A DNA stretch of 64,000 bases from PLanc-01 sp035342095 (GCA_035342095.1 DAOQWL010000002.1:77449-141448), one strand, 5' to 3'. Positions 17,520 through 26,587 are shown, counted from the first letter of the stretch. Made by a program: numbers and translations. Notes: generated from the sequence alone by a model not told the origin.

Positions 17520-18176
17520 TTACTGGAACTGATGGACTAGGCCGAGGAACAGGGCATGGCCGTCATCGAGGATATCGTTCAGATCGCCAGCCCACACATG
17601 GTACTGGTACTCGGCGAAGAAGTCGTTGTTCTTGGTCAGTTCATACCGCAAGCCGGCCACAGGCCCCCAGAGCATGCCGTCCACCTTCTCGTCCAAGAGG
17701 TCCATCTCCGCAAAGGTGTCCGCGGTGTCACCCTCGCCAATCGTGCCGCTGATCGTAGCTTGGACGTCCGCGGTGGCCCAGAAGATCTGGACGCCCACGT
17801 AGGGCACCCACGGATTCTTCGGCATGAAATGATACTTGCCCTTCGCCCCGACGCCATAGACGCTGATGTCCATGTCGATATCGGCGGACCCGTACAGTCC
17901 GCTCTCGTATCCTTCGTAGTCGTAGGGGATGGAGGACGCCTGCGTTTCAGTCCACATCCCGAACCCGCCGACGGTGACCTGGAAGTTGTCGGAGAAGAAG
18001 TACCCGAGCGAACCTGACACGAACCAGGCATCGAAGCCGATGCCGTCACTGGCTGCATTCTGGGTGGTGAAGCCGCCGAGGAAGTCGAGCTCGACATCCC
18101 CTTTGCGGACCGCACCGTTTGCACCGCTGGCACAAGCCAGACCGATCGCCAAGCATAGCACGAAGCTGCGTCTCAT
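17520..18176 (-). CDS. Small outer-membrane beta-barrel protein, paralogue 2
   Basis: 218 residues. AAAGGA sits 8 bases before ATG 18176. A signal peptide (MRRSFVLCLAIGLACASGANG) is followed by AVRKGDVELDFLGGF. Strong internal parallels with the neighbours include LGYFFSDNFQVTVGGFG, KYHFMPKNPWVPYVGVQIFW, FFAEYQYHVWAGDLNDILDD and a C-terminal GLVHQFQ strand. Predicted 8-10 stranded barrel. It is about 45 % similar by eye to the protein encoded at 18461. The gap to the next gene has no clear terminator, so read-through into paralogue 1 is possible. Confidence 0.75.
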   Translation of the reverse strand: MRRSFVLCLAIGLACASGANGAVRKGDVELDFLGGFTTQNAASDGIGFDAWFVSGSLGYFFSDNFQVTVGGFGMWTETQASSIPYDYEGYESGLYGSADIDMDISVYGVGAKGKYHFMPKNPWVPYVGVQIFWATADVQATISGTIGEGDTADTFAEMDLLDEKVDGMLWGPVAGLRYELTKNNDFFAEYQYHVWAGDLNDILDDGHALFLGLVHQFQ

Positions 18177-18364
18177 ACCTGTTTCCTTTCAAGGCGTTTT
18201 CCACTGACGGTCTCTCTACAGCAGTCTCCCCGCGCGGATCACGACGTCTCCACACGCGTGCTCCGGCGTGATCCCCTTATCGGCCGTTTCGCCTTGTCTC
18301 TTGACAGGGATACGATGCGCCCCTGCGGGAATCCAGAAAGGCCGATAATCGTGTCCTGCGGGCG

Positions 18365-18405
18365 CAAAAAGAAACGTTGCGAGTTCCCTGGAGAACCCGC
18401 AACGT
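18365..18405 (-). terminator. Rho-independent terminator after paralogue 3
   Basis: On the minus strand ACGTTGCGGGTTC (18405-18393) pairs with GAACTCGCAACGT (18386-18374) with one mismatch. It is followed by TTCTTTTTG, a standard U-rich tail. It lies 55 bases past the stop of the gene at 18461. Confidence 0.8.
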
Positions 18406-18460
18406 CTTTTCTTGTTGCAGCTAGATGCAGCTCAAGACCCTGGTGCGGAGACCTCGCATC

Positions 18461-19033
18461 TTACTTGAACTGATGAATGATGCCCAGGTAGACGGCGTGC
18501 GTCTCATCCCACGAGTCGTCGTAGTCGCCGGCGTAGAGCGTGAACTGATACTCAGCGAAGAAATCGTTGTTCTCGTTCAGCTCGAAGCGAAGACCGGCCA
18601 GCGGCCCGTACCAGAGCCCTTCGTCGGTCCCGTCGCCTACGTTGGTGCCGTCGTAGTCCGTCTTGTCCCAGCCGTAACCGATCCTGGCGCCAATGTACGG
18701 CACGCACTGATTCGTGGGCATGAAATGGTACTTGCCAGACAGACCGAAGCGGTAGTACGTGGTCTCGGCGCCGCCGCCGCCGCTGCTCCCAGCCGGTTCG
18801 TCATCCCACCAACCCACTCCGGCCAGGATGCCGGCCTGGAAGTTATCGGTCAGGAAGTAACCCAGGCTGATTTCGCCATAGATGTCCGTAGAATTTCCAT
18901 TGGTCCCGGCGCCGTTGTCCGACACGAAACCGGCCTGGAGACCTAACTCCGTATCGCCTTGTTGCACCGAGGCGCTCGCCACGCTGGCCAGCACCAGACC
19001 TGCCACCGCCAAAACCATCAAACCACGTTTCAT
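18461..19033 (-). CDS. Small outer-membrane beta-barrel protein, paralogue 3
   Basis: 190 residues. AAAGGGGAG lies 6 bases before ATG 19033. Signal peptide MKRGLMVLAVAGLVLASVAS, mature start SVQQGDTELGLQAGF. Barrel-like strands (YGEISLGYFLTDNFQAGILA, RFGLSGKYHFMPTNQCVPYI) and the ending FFAEYQFTLYAGDYDDSWDE plus GIIHQFK match paralogues 1 and 2. It has its own terminator (18365-18405) and a long leader region upstream (19034-19538), so it is probably a separate and strongly expressed transcript. Confidence 0.75.
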   Translation of the reverse strand: MKRGLMVLAVAGLVLASVASASVQQGDTELGLQAGFVSDNGAGTNGNSTDIYGEISLGYFLTDNFQAGILAGVGWWDDEPAGSSGGGGAETTYYRFGLSGKYHFMPTNQCVPYIGARIGYGWDKTDYDGTNVGDGTDEGLWYGPLAGLRFELNENNDFFAEYQFTLYAGDYDDSWDETHAVYLGIIHQFK

Positions 19034-19538
19034 AAGTACTCCCCTTTCAAATCTGTGTCACTCACACTGGCTTACGGGTTGCCAACCACATCTGTACCCG
19101 TCCCCGGTCGGAACAGGAACACACTCCAGATTGTACGGCCGATCCCTTGCTCTGGTTTTCATATCCTTCGGCCTTCGTACTGCGTATGCACCCCCATACG
19201 CAATGCGTTCACGTCCGTAGCAGTGTACAGAATCGCGTCGGGGAGTCAATGGAAAACACCGCTTTTTTTCGCGTTTCCTGCGGGTGTGACGGGTGGGTGT
19301 CGCGCGGCAAAGAGGGGGGTATGTCGCGATGCCGCGGAGGTTTCCTATTGTAACAGCGGAACACGACGCGAGGTCGGCGAATACGCGATATGCACGGTAT
19401 ATTAACTCGCATATCTTGTGGTCACGGCATCTGGCTCGCCGGCGGCGCCCGGGTGCGATCACGTGGCGTCGGCCGCCCACGGCGTTTGCCTCGGGCAGCG
19501 GTTCGCGCCGGCCCCGTCCCGAGACCCGCGCAAATAGC
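19034..19538. other. 505-base gap between divergent genes
   Basis: No supported gene. The left part should hold the promoter and leader of the beta-barrel gene at 19033. The right end holds the rarA promoter. Short frames exist on both strands but have no ribosome sites and no recognisable products. No tRNA-like fold was seen. Confidence 0.5.
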
Positions 19539-19568
19539 TTCGACGCCGTGTGCGGCGAACCCTATAAT
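19539..19568 (+). promoter_or_regulatory. rarA promoter with possible leaderless start
   Basis: TTCGAC (19539-19544), 18 bases, then TATAAT (19563-19568). Transcription would begin at about 19575, which is exactly at the ATG at 19576. The ATG at 19567 lies inside the -10 element and so is unlikely to be used from this promoter. Confidence 0.6.
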
Positions 19569-19575
19569 GAACCCG

Positions 19576-20982
19576 ATGCATGACCGTCGCAACGATGCAA
19601 TGTTGTTCGAGGCACAGGAAAAGGCCAACCTGGGGGCGGCCGCCCCTCTGGCCTCCCGAATGCGCCCGAGGACCCTCGACGAATTCGTGGGTCAGCGGCA
19701 CTTCCTGGGACCGGGGAAACTGCTCACGCGGATGCTCCAGGCCGACCGGCTGAGCAGCGTGCTGTTCTACGGCCCGCCGGGAGTGGGCAAGACCTCGCTG
19801 GCCATGGTCATCGCCAGCCAGACCAAGGCAAGATTCCACTACCTCAGCGCCCCAGCCGCCACCGTCAAGGACATTCGCGACGTGATCGCGGAAGCCAAGG
19901 ACAGGCTGGCCGCCACGCGGGCCAGGACCATCCTGTTCATCGACGAAATCCACCGGTTCAACCGCGCGCAGCAAGACGTCCTGCTCAACGACGTCGAGTC
20001 CGGCGTCATCACGCTGATCGGTGCGACGACGGAGAATCCCTACTTCTCCATCAACGGTCCTTTGATTTCGCGCAGCACGGTATTCCGGTTCGAGCCGGTG
20101 GCCTGCGAGGATATCCTGGCGTTGCTCCGACGGGCTGTGAAGGACCCCGAGCGGGGTTTCGGCAAGCTCCATGTGCAGGCGGACGAGGAGGCGCTGAGCT
20201 TCCTGGCGGAGATGTCCGAGGGAGACGTCCGCAAGGCATTGACCGCCCTGGAGGTGGGGGTGCTCTCCCAGATCAGCCAGTCGGGCGGGCAGGGGGTGAA
20301 ATTTCATCTGGAGGCGGCGAAAGAGTCGATACAACAGAAGGCCATCCTCTACGACGGGACGGGTGATACGCACTACGATCTCGCCAGCGCCCTGCAGAAG
20401 AGCATGAGAGGTTCGGACCCGGACGCGACTGTCTATTGGCTGGCGCGGATGCTGGCCGGGGGCGAGGATACGCGTTTCATCGCCCGCCGGATCGCCATCT
20501 GCGCGGCCGAAGACGTCGGCAACGCCGATCCGATGGCGACCGTGCTGGCGGCGGCGGCCGTCCAGATCTCGGAATTCGTCGGGCTGCCGGAGGCGCAGTT
20601 GGCCCTGGCCCAGGCCGCGATCTACGTCGCCTGTGCCCCGAAGTCAAACGCCAGTGCGACGGCGATCTGGAGCGCCGCCGCGGATGTCAGAAATGAACCG
20701 GTGCGGGCCGTGCCCCCGCATCTGAAGGATGCTCACTACGCGGCCGCGAAGAAGGCCGGATTCGGAGCGGACTACAAGTATCCGCACAATTACAGGGGTG
20801 GTTTCGTCCCGCAGGAGTGCCTGCCCGGGCCGCCCAAGACGTACTATGTTCCCAAGGACGCAGGACACGAGAAAAACGTCCTGCTTCATTTACAAAGACT
20901 GCGAAGCTTGATATCTAATGGGCGAGTGCCTGAAACCACGAATGTCCATGAAGACCAGAGACAAGCCCATGGAGAAGGTTGA
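19576..20982 (+). CDS. rarA: RarA/MgsA-type AAA+ ATPase
   Basis: 468 residues from ATG 19576 (MHDRRNDAMLFEAQEKANLG). It is a replication-associated recombination ATPase related to clamp loaders, acting at stalled forks. Visible are the N-terminal signature ASRMRPRTLDEFVGQRHFLG, Walker A GPPGVGKTS (~65-73), Walker B FIDEIHRFN (~120), sensor 1 IGATTENPYFSIN, and the MgsA_C-type C-terminus (KSNASATAIW, PPHLKDAHY, PHNYRGGFVPQECLP). No ribosome site precedes either possible start, in line with a leaderless mRNA. The 3' end overlaps the start region of the cyclo-ligase gene. Confidence 0.92.
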   Translation: MHDRRNDAMLFEAQEKANLGAAAPLASRMRPRTLDEFVGQRHFLGPGKLLTRMLQADRLSSVLFYGPPGVGKTSLAMVIASQTKARFHYLSAPAATVKDIRDVIAEAKDRLAATRARTILFIDEIHRFNRAQQDVLLNDVESGVITLIGATTENPYFSINGPLISRSTVFRFEPVACEDILALLRRAVKDPERGFGKLHVQADEEALSFLAEMSEGDVRKALTALEVGVLSQISQSGGQGVKFHLEAAKESIQQKAILYDGTGDTHYDLASALQKSMRGSDPDATVYWLARMLAGGEDTRFIARRIAICAAEDVGNADPMATVLAAAAVQISEFVGLPEAQLALAQAAIYVACAPKSNASATAIWSAAADVRNEPVRAVPPHLKDAHYAAAKKAGFGADYKYPHNYRGGFVPQECLPGPPKTYYVPKDAGHEKNVLLHLQRLRSLISNGRVPETTNVHEDQRQAHGEG

Positions 20983-21550
20983 GCTGCGTCGCGAAATGCG
21001 TAACCGGCTGCTGGCCATATCGCCGGAGCAGCGGAAGGAGAAGAGCCGAAAGGCGTGCCGCAATCTGATCGCCACGCAGCAGTATCAGAGTGCATCGATC
21101 ATCATGATGTATCTGTCGCTCCCGCACGAGGTGGACACGTCCGAAGCCATTCTGCACGCCTGGCAGCTCGGCAAGACGGTGGCCGTGCCCAAGATCTCCT
21201 GGCAGCAGCGGCACATGATTCCCGTCCAGATCAACTCGCTCGATACGGGTTTCTCCACCGGGACGTGGGGGCTTCGCAACCCGGTCACCGGCGTGCCGAT
21301 CCCGTTCGGCCAGATCGATCTGGTGGTGGCGCCCGCGTTGGGCTTCGACCGCATGGGCAACCGGCTGGGTCGCGGCGGATCGTTCTATGACCGGTTCTTT
21401 GCGAACCGGGAGTTGACCGCGTGCCGGTGCGGATTGGCGTTTGCAGAACAGATATTGGATTTGATTCCCACGACGGACAGCGATGAGCCTGTGGAGTTCC
21501 TGGTCACGGACGAGGAGGTGGTTCATTGCGACGGACGGAAAGGAGCATAG
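20969..21550 (+). CDS. 5-formyltetrahydrofolate cyclo-ligase
   Basis: 193 residues from ATG 20969 (MEKVELRREMRNRLLAISPE). Earlier in-frame ATGs at 20918, 20942 and 20948 overlap rarA. It converts 5-formyl-THF to 5,10-methenyl-THF using ATP, salvaging folate. Family features are the N-terminal helix with KSRKACRNLI, MMYLSLPHEVDT, the substrate and ATP loop LGFDRMGNRLGRGGSFYDRF (usual form GxGxGYYDR) and the C-terminal TDEEVV. Overlap or tight spacing with rarA and the transpeptidase suggests one transcript. Confidence 0.9.
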   Translation: MEKVELRREMRNRLLAISPEQRKEKSRKACRNLIATQQYQSASIIMMYLSLPHEVDTSEAILHAWQLGKTVAVPKISWQQRHMIPVQINSLDTGFSTGTWGLRNPVTGVPIPFGQIDLVVAPALGFDRMGNRLGRGGSFYDRFFANRELTACRCGLAFAEQILDLIPTTDSDEPVEFLVTDEEVVHCDGRKGA

Positions 21551-21551
21551 G

Positions 21552-22652
21552 ATGGCTCGGTTTCTCTCGAATTTCACGGCTCCCCGACACGGCTGGAAGG
21601 GCGGCGGCCTCTACCTGGTCGTAGCGCTCGTTCTCTTCGCGGCGGTGGTCTTTGTACTGTTCCGCGGGCGCTCCGGCGGCCCGCAGGAGGCGACTGCCGG
21701 CGGGATCGCGCCCGAGACACAGTTGCAGGCAACCGGTCAGCCCGATTCCGCGGCCCCGGCGGCCCAGCCGGTCGCAGATATCGTTGCCGCCTCCGAGCCG
21801 GTGGCCACGCCGACCCCCTTGGCCCAGACGCAGTCCGAGCCTGTAATCGTGGCACAACCGCCGGTCCGGCCGGCGGACGCACCCAATCCGCAGACCCAGG
21901 GTGCTATCTCCGAAGCTCTCTCGCTGCTCCAGACGCAGCCCAGCCAGGTCATCGAGGTCCGCAACCGCCTGAACAAGGTGCTCACGATGCCGTTGAACGC
22001 CCAACAGCGTGAGACGGTCAAGAGCGAAATGGCCAAGCTGGCAGACAAGTGGCTCTGGGGTCCTGCAACGTTCTCGGGCGATACGCTCTGCGACACCTAC
22101 ATGGTCCGCTCCGGCGATTCCCTGGACGTCATCGGTCGGCGCCTCAAGGTGCCCTACGAGATCCTGATGCAGATCAACAACATCCCTCGCCCGCAGGCTC
22201 TGCAGGCGGGCAAGGCCCTGAAGGTCGTCAAGGGTCCGTTCCATGTGAAGGTCAGCCGTTCCACCTTCACCCTGGACCTGTATCTACAGGACACGTACGT
22301 CCGCAGTTTCAAGGTCGGGCTCGGCAAGCCGGGCTACGAAACGCCCACGGGTTTGTGGCGGGTCAAGGACGGCGGCAAGCTCATCGCCCCCGACTGGACC
22401 GACCCCGACAATCCCGGGCACATCTACAAGGCCACCGATCCGGACTATCCGCTGGGCTCGCGGTGGATCGCTCTGGATGGGATCGAGGGCAACGCCAAGG
22501 GCCGGACCGGATTCGCCATCCACGGTACGAAGGACCCGGATCAGATCGGCTCCGCCGGCTCTCGCGGCTGCATCCGCATGTACAACGGGGAGGTCGTCCT
22601 GATGTACAACCTGCTCGTCCCGGTCTACTCCCAGGTCGAAGTTCTGGACTGA
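21552..22652 (+). CDS. L,D-transpeptidase (YkuD) with LysM domain
   Basis: 366 residues from ATG 21552 (AAAGGAG eight bases upstream). A signal anchor lies at ~17-38, followed by a low-complexity Ala/Pro/Gln linker (~40-125). A LysM motif occupies ~179-228 (MVRSGDSLDVIGRRLKVPYE) and a YkuD catalytic domain 233-366. The catalytic motif HGTKDPDQIGSAGSRGCIRM contains the HxxxxxxxxxxSxGC(I/V)R pattern with the nucleophilic cysteine. The enzyme would form 3-3 peptide crosslinks or attach proteins to peptidoglycan, consistent with planctomycetes having a peptidoglycan wall. It converges on clpX with only 3 bases between stops. Confidence 0.93.
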   Translation: MARFLSNFTAPRHGWKGGGLYLVVALVLFAAVVFVLFRGRSGGPQEATAGGIAPETQLQATGQPDSAAPAAQPVADIVAASEPVATPTPLAQTQSEPVIVAQPPVRPADAPNPQTQGAISEALSLLQTQPSQVIEVRNRLNKVLTMPLNAQQRETVKSEMAKLADKWLWGPATFSGDTLCDTYMVRSGDSLDVIGRRLKVPYEILMQINNIPRPQALQAGKALKVVKGPFHVKVSRSTFTLDLYLQDTYVRSFKVGLGKPGYETPTGLWRVKDGGKLIAPDWTDPDNPGHIYKATDPDYPLGSRWIALDGIEGNAKGRTGFAIHGTKDPDQIGSAGSRGCIRMYNGEVVLMYNLLVPVYSQVEVLD

Positions 22653-22655
22653 TCG

Positions 22656-23924
22656 TCAGGCGGATTCCTTGCGGATCTGACGGGCGGCGGCCAGACTTGC
22701 TTTGCCCTCGACGATGTCCCGCGTGATGACGTAGCTGCCCGGCTTGGGCTCCTCGGGCAACTGGTACATCAGGTCGATCATCAGCTCCTCGGTGATCGCG
22801 CGGAGGGCGCGGGCGCCGGTGTCCCGCTTGATGGCCTTTCTCGCGATGGCTCGCAAGGCGTCGTCGGTGAACTCCAGCTCCGCGTTGTCCATCTCGAAGA
22901 ACCGCTGATACTGTTTGCACAAGGCGTTCTTGGGCTTGGTCAGGATGTCCACCAGGGCATCGACGTCGAGGGCGCCGAGCGCCGCGATGACCGGGAGCCG
23001 GCCGACCATCTCGGGGATCATGCCGAACTCGATGATGTCCTCCGGGATCGCCTGATCCAGGACGTCGGTGAGATCGGCCTGGTCATCGACCTTGCCTGCG
23101 ATCTCCGACTCGAAGCCGATCATCTTGCGACCGAGGCGCTTGCGGACGATGTTGTCGAGTCCGACGAAGGTTCCGCCGCAGATGAACAGGATGTTCGTCG
23201 TGTCCATCTGGATATAGGACTGCTCGGGGTGCTTGCGGCCGCCCTGCGGCGGGATGTTCGAAACCGTCCCCTCGAGCATCTTGAGCAGCGCCTGCTGCAC
23301 GCCTTCGCCTGAGACGTCGCGCGTGATGGAGATGTTCTGGTTGGTCTTGCCGATCTTGTCGATCTCGTCGATGTAGACGATGCCCCGCTGGGCGGCTTCC
23401 AGGTCGAAGTCTGCGTTCTGGAGGAGTCGCAGCAGGAAGTTCTCCACGTCTTCGCCGACGTAGCCCGCTTCGGTGACGGTCGTCGCGTCGCAGATGGCGA
23501 AGGGGACGTCCAGCTTGCGGGCCAGGGTCCGCGCCAGCAGGGTCTTGCCGCTGCCGGTCGGGCCGATGAGCAGGACGTTGGACTTGTCGATCTCGACGTC
23601 GCTGTCGCCGATGTCGCTGTGGAGCAGTCGCTTGTAGTGGTTGTGTACCGCCACGGAGAGGTACTTCTTGGCCTTGTTCTGGCCGATCACGTACTGATCG
23701 AGATACTCCTTGATCTCTCGCGGTTTGGGCGTCGCACCGACGGTCGTCCGTCGTCCGTCCATCTGCCGGCGGTTCTGCTTGATGATGTTGTGGCACAGCT
23801 CGACGCATTCCGGACAGATGAATACATCATCCGGCCCCTCGATCAGGGTGTCCGCCTGATTGCCCGAGCGGCCGCAGAAGCTGCAGATGGCCTTGGATTT
23901 CCGTGTGTTCGACTGTTTGGTCAT
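22656..23924 (-). CDS. clpX: ATP-dependent Clp protease ATP-binding subunit ClpX
   Basis: 422 residues from ATG 23924. It is the AAA+ unfoldase of the ClpXP protease. The zinc-binding domain has C14xxC17 and C37xxC40 (CSFC, CPEC). Walker A GPTGSGKT, pore loop GYVGEDVEN, Walker B VYIDEIDKI, sensor sequences and the C-terminal domain (GARALRAITEELMIDLMYQL) are all present. The length is typical. No clpP or tig is adjacent, unlike many bacteria. A much longer open frame upstream is not part of the gene. Confidence 0.97.
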   Translation of the reverse strand: MTKQSNTRKSKAICSFCGRSGNQADTLIEGPDDVFICPECVELCHNIIKQNRRQMDGRRTTVGATPKPREIKEYLDQYVIGQNKAKKYLSVAVHNHYKRLLHSDIGDSDVEIDKSNVLLIGPTGSGKTLLARTLARKLDVPFAICDATTVTEAGYVGEDVENFLLRLLQNADFDLEAAQRGIVYIDEIDKIGKTNQNISITRDVSGEGVQQALLKMLEGTVSNIPPQGGRKHPEQSYIQMDTTNILFICGGTFVGLDNIVRKRLGRKMIGFESEIAGKVDDQADLTDVLDQAIPEDIIEFGMIPEMVGRLPVIAALGALDVDALVDILTKPKNALCKQYQRFFEMDNAELEFTDDALRAIARKAIKRDTGARALRAITEELMIDLMYQLPEEPKPGSYVITRDIVEGKASLAAARQIRKESA

Positions 23925-24037
23925 CCTTGTTCTCTCATTCTCAAACCGATCATGGATACGTAATTGGGTGGATTGTAGCCGATGCGCCCGCGCAGAGCAA
24001 GGTTTTTCAGGACTCTTCCGGCCCAGCGGCAGTTCTG

Positions 24038-24601
24038 CTATGCGTGGCTGCGTGCGTAGTCCGCGCCCCCGCGGAGAGCCTGCGTGTTCACAGGGATGGT
24101 CTTGTGGTGGCGCTGCGCGAGCACGTCGGGCAGCGCTTCGGCCGCCTGCTCGGGACTGAGATGGCCTCGCTTGCCGAGGTAGGCGCCGAGCATGACCATG
24201 TTGGCGCTCTTGACGGAACCCGCTTCGAGTGCGATCTCCTCGGCCGGGATGCCGATGATCTGTACGCCGTCGGGGACCGAATGCACGTTCTGGATCAGCG
24301 AGCTGTTGAAAATGAGCAGGCCGCCGGGACGCAGACGCGGCGCGAACTTGCTCAGCGACGCCTTGTTGCAGATCACCAGCGAATTCGGGGCATTGACCAT
24401 CGGGCAGGCAATCGGCCGGTTCGAGACGACCACCATGCAATTGGCGGTCCCGCCGCGAACCTCGGCGCCATACGAGGCCATGTAGCTCACTTCCAGGCCG
24501 GCGCGCATCGCGGTCTGCGCCAGCAGCTTGCCTACCAGCAAGATCCCCTGGCCGCCGAAACCGGCCAGGACCATCTCTTCGTACAGATAGCTTGTTGCCA
24601 T
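24038..24601 (-). CDS. korC: 2-oxoacid:ferredoxin oxidoreductase, gamma subunit
   Basis: 187 residues starting MATSYLYEEMVLAGFGGQGI at 24601. The GFGGQGIL loop, SYGAEVRGG and the LRPGGLLIFNSSLI segment are those of the POR/KOR gamma domain. With KorA, KorB and KorD it would form a four-subunit enzyme oxidising 2-oxoglutarate (or a related 2-oxoacid) to the acyl-CoA with reduction of ferredoxin. It is the last kor gene of the minus-strand operon, 104 bases after korB. That gap holds a palindromic repeat. Confidence 0.92.
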   Translation of the reverse strand: MATSYLYEEMVLAGFGGQGILLVGKLLAQTAMRAGLEVSYMASYGAEVRGGTANCMVVVSNRPIACPMVNAPNSLVICNKASLSKFAPRLRPGGLLIFNSSLIQNVHSVPDGVQIIGIPAEEIALEAGSVKSANMVMLGAYLGKRGHLSPEQAAEALPDVLAQRHHKTIPVNTQALRGGADYARSHA

Positions 24602-24607
24602 AATGTT

Positions 24608-24703
24608 CGAATTGACTAAGGATGATGGATAATTGACTGTTACAGGCGCGATCCGCTCGCGCCGTCGGGTCAATCATCCATTATCCATCATCAATAATCC
24701 TTT
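24608..24703. repeat. GGATGATGGATAATTGAC inverted repeat
   Basis: GGATGATGGATAATTGAC (about 24619-24636) and GTCAATCATCCATTATCCAT (about 24668-24687) are imperfect inverted arms flanking a GC-rich centre. They lie between korB and korC in what should be one transcript. It resembles the block at 5820-5938 in composition. Confidence 0.55.
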
Positions 24704-24705
24704 CG

Positions 24706-25464
24706 TCATCCCTTGAGCCGGCCGATGGGGAAGGTCTTGCTCATGTGGTCTTCGATCCACTTCATCGCGTCGCTCGGCGACATTCGCCAGTATGTCGGGC
24801 AGGGCGACAGGATCTCCACGAGCGACAGGCCGGGGGCGTCCTGCATTTGCAGCTCGAAGGCGTGTTTGATCGCGGCCTTCGCATGCTGGATTCGAGGAAC
24901 ACTGCTCAACGCGCACCGCTCCACGTACACCGCGCCGGGGAGCAGCGCCATGATCTCGGAGATCTGCAGCGGGTAGCCCTGGCCGTTGGATTGTCGCCCG
25001 CCGGGAGTCGTCGCCGTGACCTGCCCCAGCATGGTGGTGGGGGCCATTTGGCCGCCCGTCATGCCGAAGACTGCGTTGTTGATGAAGATCACGGTGAGCT
25101 GCTCCGCCCGATGGGCGGCGTGGATGATCTCCGCTGTCCCGATGGCCGCCAGGTCGCCGTCGCCCTGATAGGAGAAGACGATCCTGTCCGGGTTGGTGCG
25201 TTTCATCCCGGTGGCGACCGCAGGGGCCCGACCGTGGGCGACCTCGATCATGTCCACATCGAGGTAGTTGTACATCAGGACAGCACAGCCGACCGGCGCG
25301 ATGCCGATCGTGCGTCCCTGAATGCCCAGCTCGTCGATCACCTCCGCGACGAGACGGTGGGCGATGCCATGCCCGCAGCCGGGACAATAGTGGGTCGGGC
25401 AGTCCTTCAGGACGCTCGTCCGTCTGAATACGGTCTTCATACTGTTCTTCGCCATCACTTCCAT
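24706..25464 (-). CDS. korB: 2-oxoacid:ferredoxin oxidoreductase, beta (TPP) subunit
   Basis: 252 residues from ATG 25464 (GGGAG upstream); ATG 25455 is an alternative. This subunit carries thiamine diphosphate. It has CPGCGHGIAHR near the N-terminus, the TPP/Mg motif YQGDGDLAAIG with INNAVFGMTGGQ, and the TTPGGRQSNG loop. The sequence is closest to 2-oxoglutarate-type (Kor) rather than pyruvate-type enzymes, as judged by subunit order and size. The gap to korA is 31 bases. Confidence 0.92.
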   Translation of the reverse strand: MEVMAKNSMKTVFRRTSVLKDCPTHYCPGCGHGIAHRLVAEVIDELGIQGRTIGIAPVGCAVLMYNYLDVDMIEVAHGRAPAVATGMKRTNPDRIVFSYQGDGDLAAIGTAEIIHAAHRAEQLTVIFINNAVFGMTGGQMAPTTMLGQVTATTPGGRQSNGQGYPLQISEIMALLPGAVYVERCALSSVPRIQHAKAAIKHAFELQMQDAPGLSLVEILSPCPTYWRMSPSDAMKWIEDHMSKTFPIGRLKG

Positions 25465-25495
25465 GATCGAGCCACTCCCAGCGCCGCGGCGTGCC

Positions 25496-26587
25496 CTACG
25501 GCCGCGCACTGTGGATGGTCAATTGCCTGATCTTCTCCAGGACCTCATCGACCGCGGGAATGCCGCCGCCGGGCCGGCCGTGGAACAGGACCGGGGCCTT
25601 GCCTGCCACTGCGAGTTTCACATCGTCCACCATCTGACCGGCGCTCATTTCAATCGTCAGGAAGATCGGGAACGGCCCGGCGTGGCCGTCCTGACTCGGA
25701 TTCGCCGCTCGACTGATCTGCTCCGACGGGAACGGCCAGAGCGTGATCGGCCGAATCAGGCCGACGGGAATGCCCTCGTCGCGGGCCTGGTCCACCGCCG
25801 CCCGCGCGATTCTCGCGACGATCCCATAGGCGACCACGATGATCTCCGCATCGCCCACGCGGTATTCTTCGCAGAGGACCTCATTCTCCTGGATCTGTCG
25901 GTATCGGGCCTGGAGCTTGTTATTCAGGGCTTCGAGCACGCCCTCGCCGAGCCAGAGCGAGCGGACGATGTTCTGCGGCCTGCCCTGGGCGCCTGTCAAA
26001 GCCCAGTCCTTGGGCGGGAGCTTGCGCCGAGGCTTGGGCTCCAGCACGACCGGCTCCATCATCTGTCCGAGAATGCCGTCCGCCAGGATCATCACGGTGA
26101 TGCAGTATTGGTCCGCCAGATCGAAGGCCAAGGGCATGCAATCCGCCATTTCCTGGACGGTGGCGGGCCCGAGGACGATGGCTCGGTAGTCGCCATGCCC
26201 GCCGCCGCGGGTGGCCTGGAAGTAGTCCGCCTGGGAGGGGGAAATGTTCCCGAGTCCAGGACCGCCTCGCATGATGTTGACGACGACCGCGGGCAGTTCC
26301 GCGCCCGCCATATAGCTCAGACCCTCCTGCATCAGGCTGATGCCCGGGCTGGACGAGCTGGTCATCGCCCTTTTTCCCGTCGCAGAGGCGCCGAAGACCA
26401 TGTTGATGGCCGCCAGCTCGCTCTCGCTCTGGATGAAGACCCGGCTCTCCTCGGCCATCCTCCGGGCCATGTACGCGGAGATCTCGTTCTGCGGCGTGAT
26501 GGGGTAGCCGAAGTAGGCGTCGCAGCCGGCGATAATCGCCGCCTCCGCAAGGGCCTCGTTGCCGCACATCAGAATCCGTTCGCTCAC
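25496..26587 (-). CDS. korA: 2-oxoacid:ferredoxin oxidoreductase, alpha subunit
   Basis: 363 residues from GTG 26587, whose GTGA overlaps the HEPN stop; ATG 26611 would overlap more. It begins VSERILMCGNEALAEAAIIA. It contains the pyrimidine-binding YPITPQNEI motif, SSSPGISLMQEGLSY and MRGGPGLGN, followed by the domain II part PVGLIRPITLWPFP. Translational coupling to the HEPN gene means that korA expression is tied to the toxin/antitoxin-type pair immediately upstream. Confidence 0.92.
   Translation of the reverse strand: MSERILMCGNEALAEAAIIAGCDAYFGYPITPQNEISAYMARRMAEESRVFIQSESELAAINMVFGASATGKRAMTSSSSPGISLMQEGLSYMAGAELPAVVVNIMRGGPGLGNISPSQADYFQATRGGGHGDYRAIVLGPATVQEMADCMPLAFDLADQYCITVMILADGILGQMMEPVVLEPKPRRKLPPKDWALTGAQGRPQNIVRSLWLGEGVLEALNNKLQARYRQIQENEVLCEEYRVGDAEIIVVAYGIVARIARAAVDQARDEGIPVGLIRPITLWPFPSEQISRAANPSQDGHAGPFPIFLTIEMSAGQMVDDVKLAVAGKAPVLFHGRPGGGIPAVDEVLEKIRQLTIHSARP

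Noticed and set aside
22656..24677. One long frame joining clpX to the korC region
   Set aside because: The upstream part is out of phase with korC and unlike any protein; ClpX begins at its zinc-finger domain at 23924.
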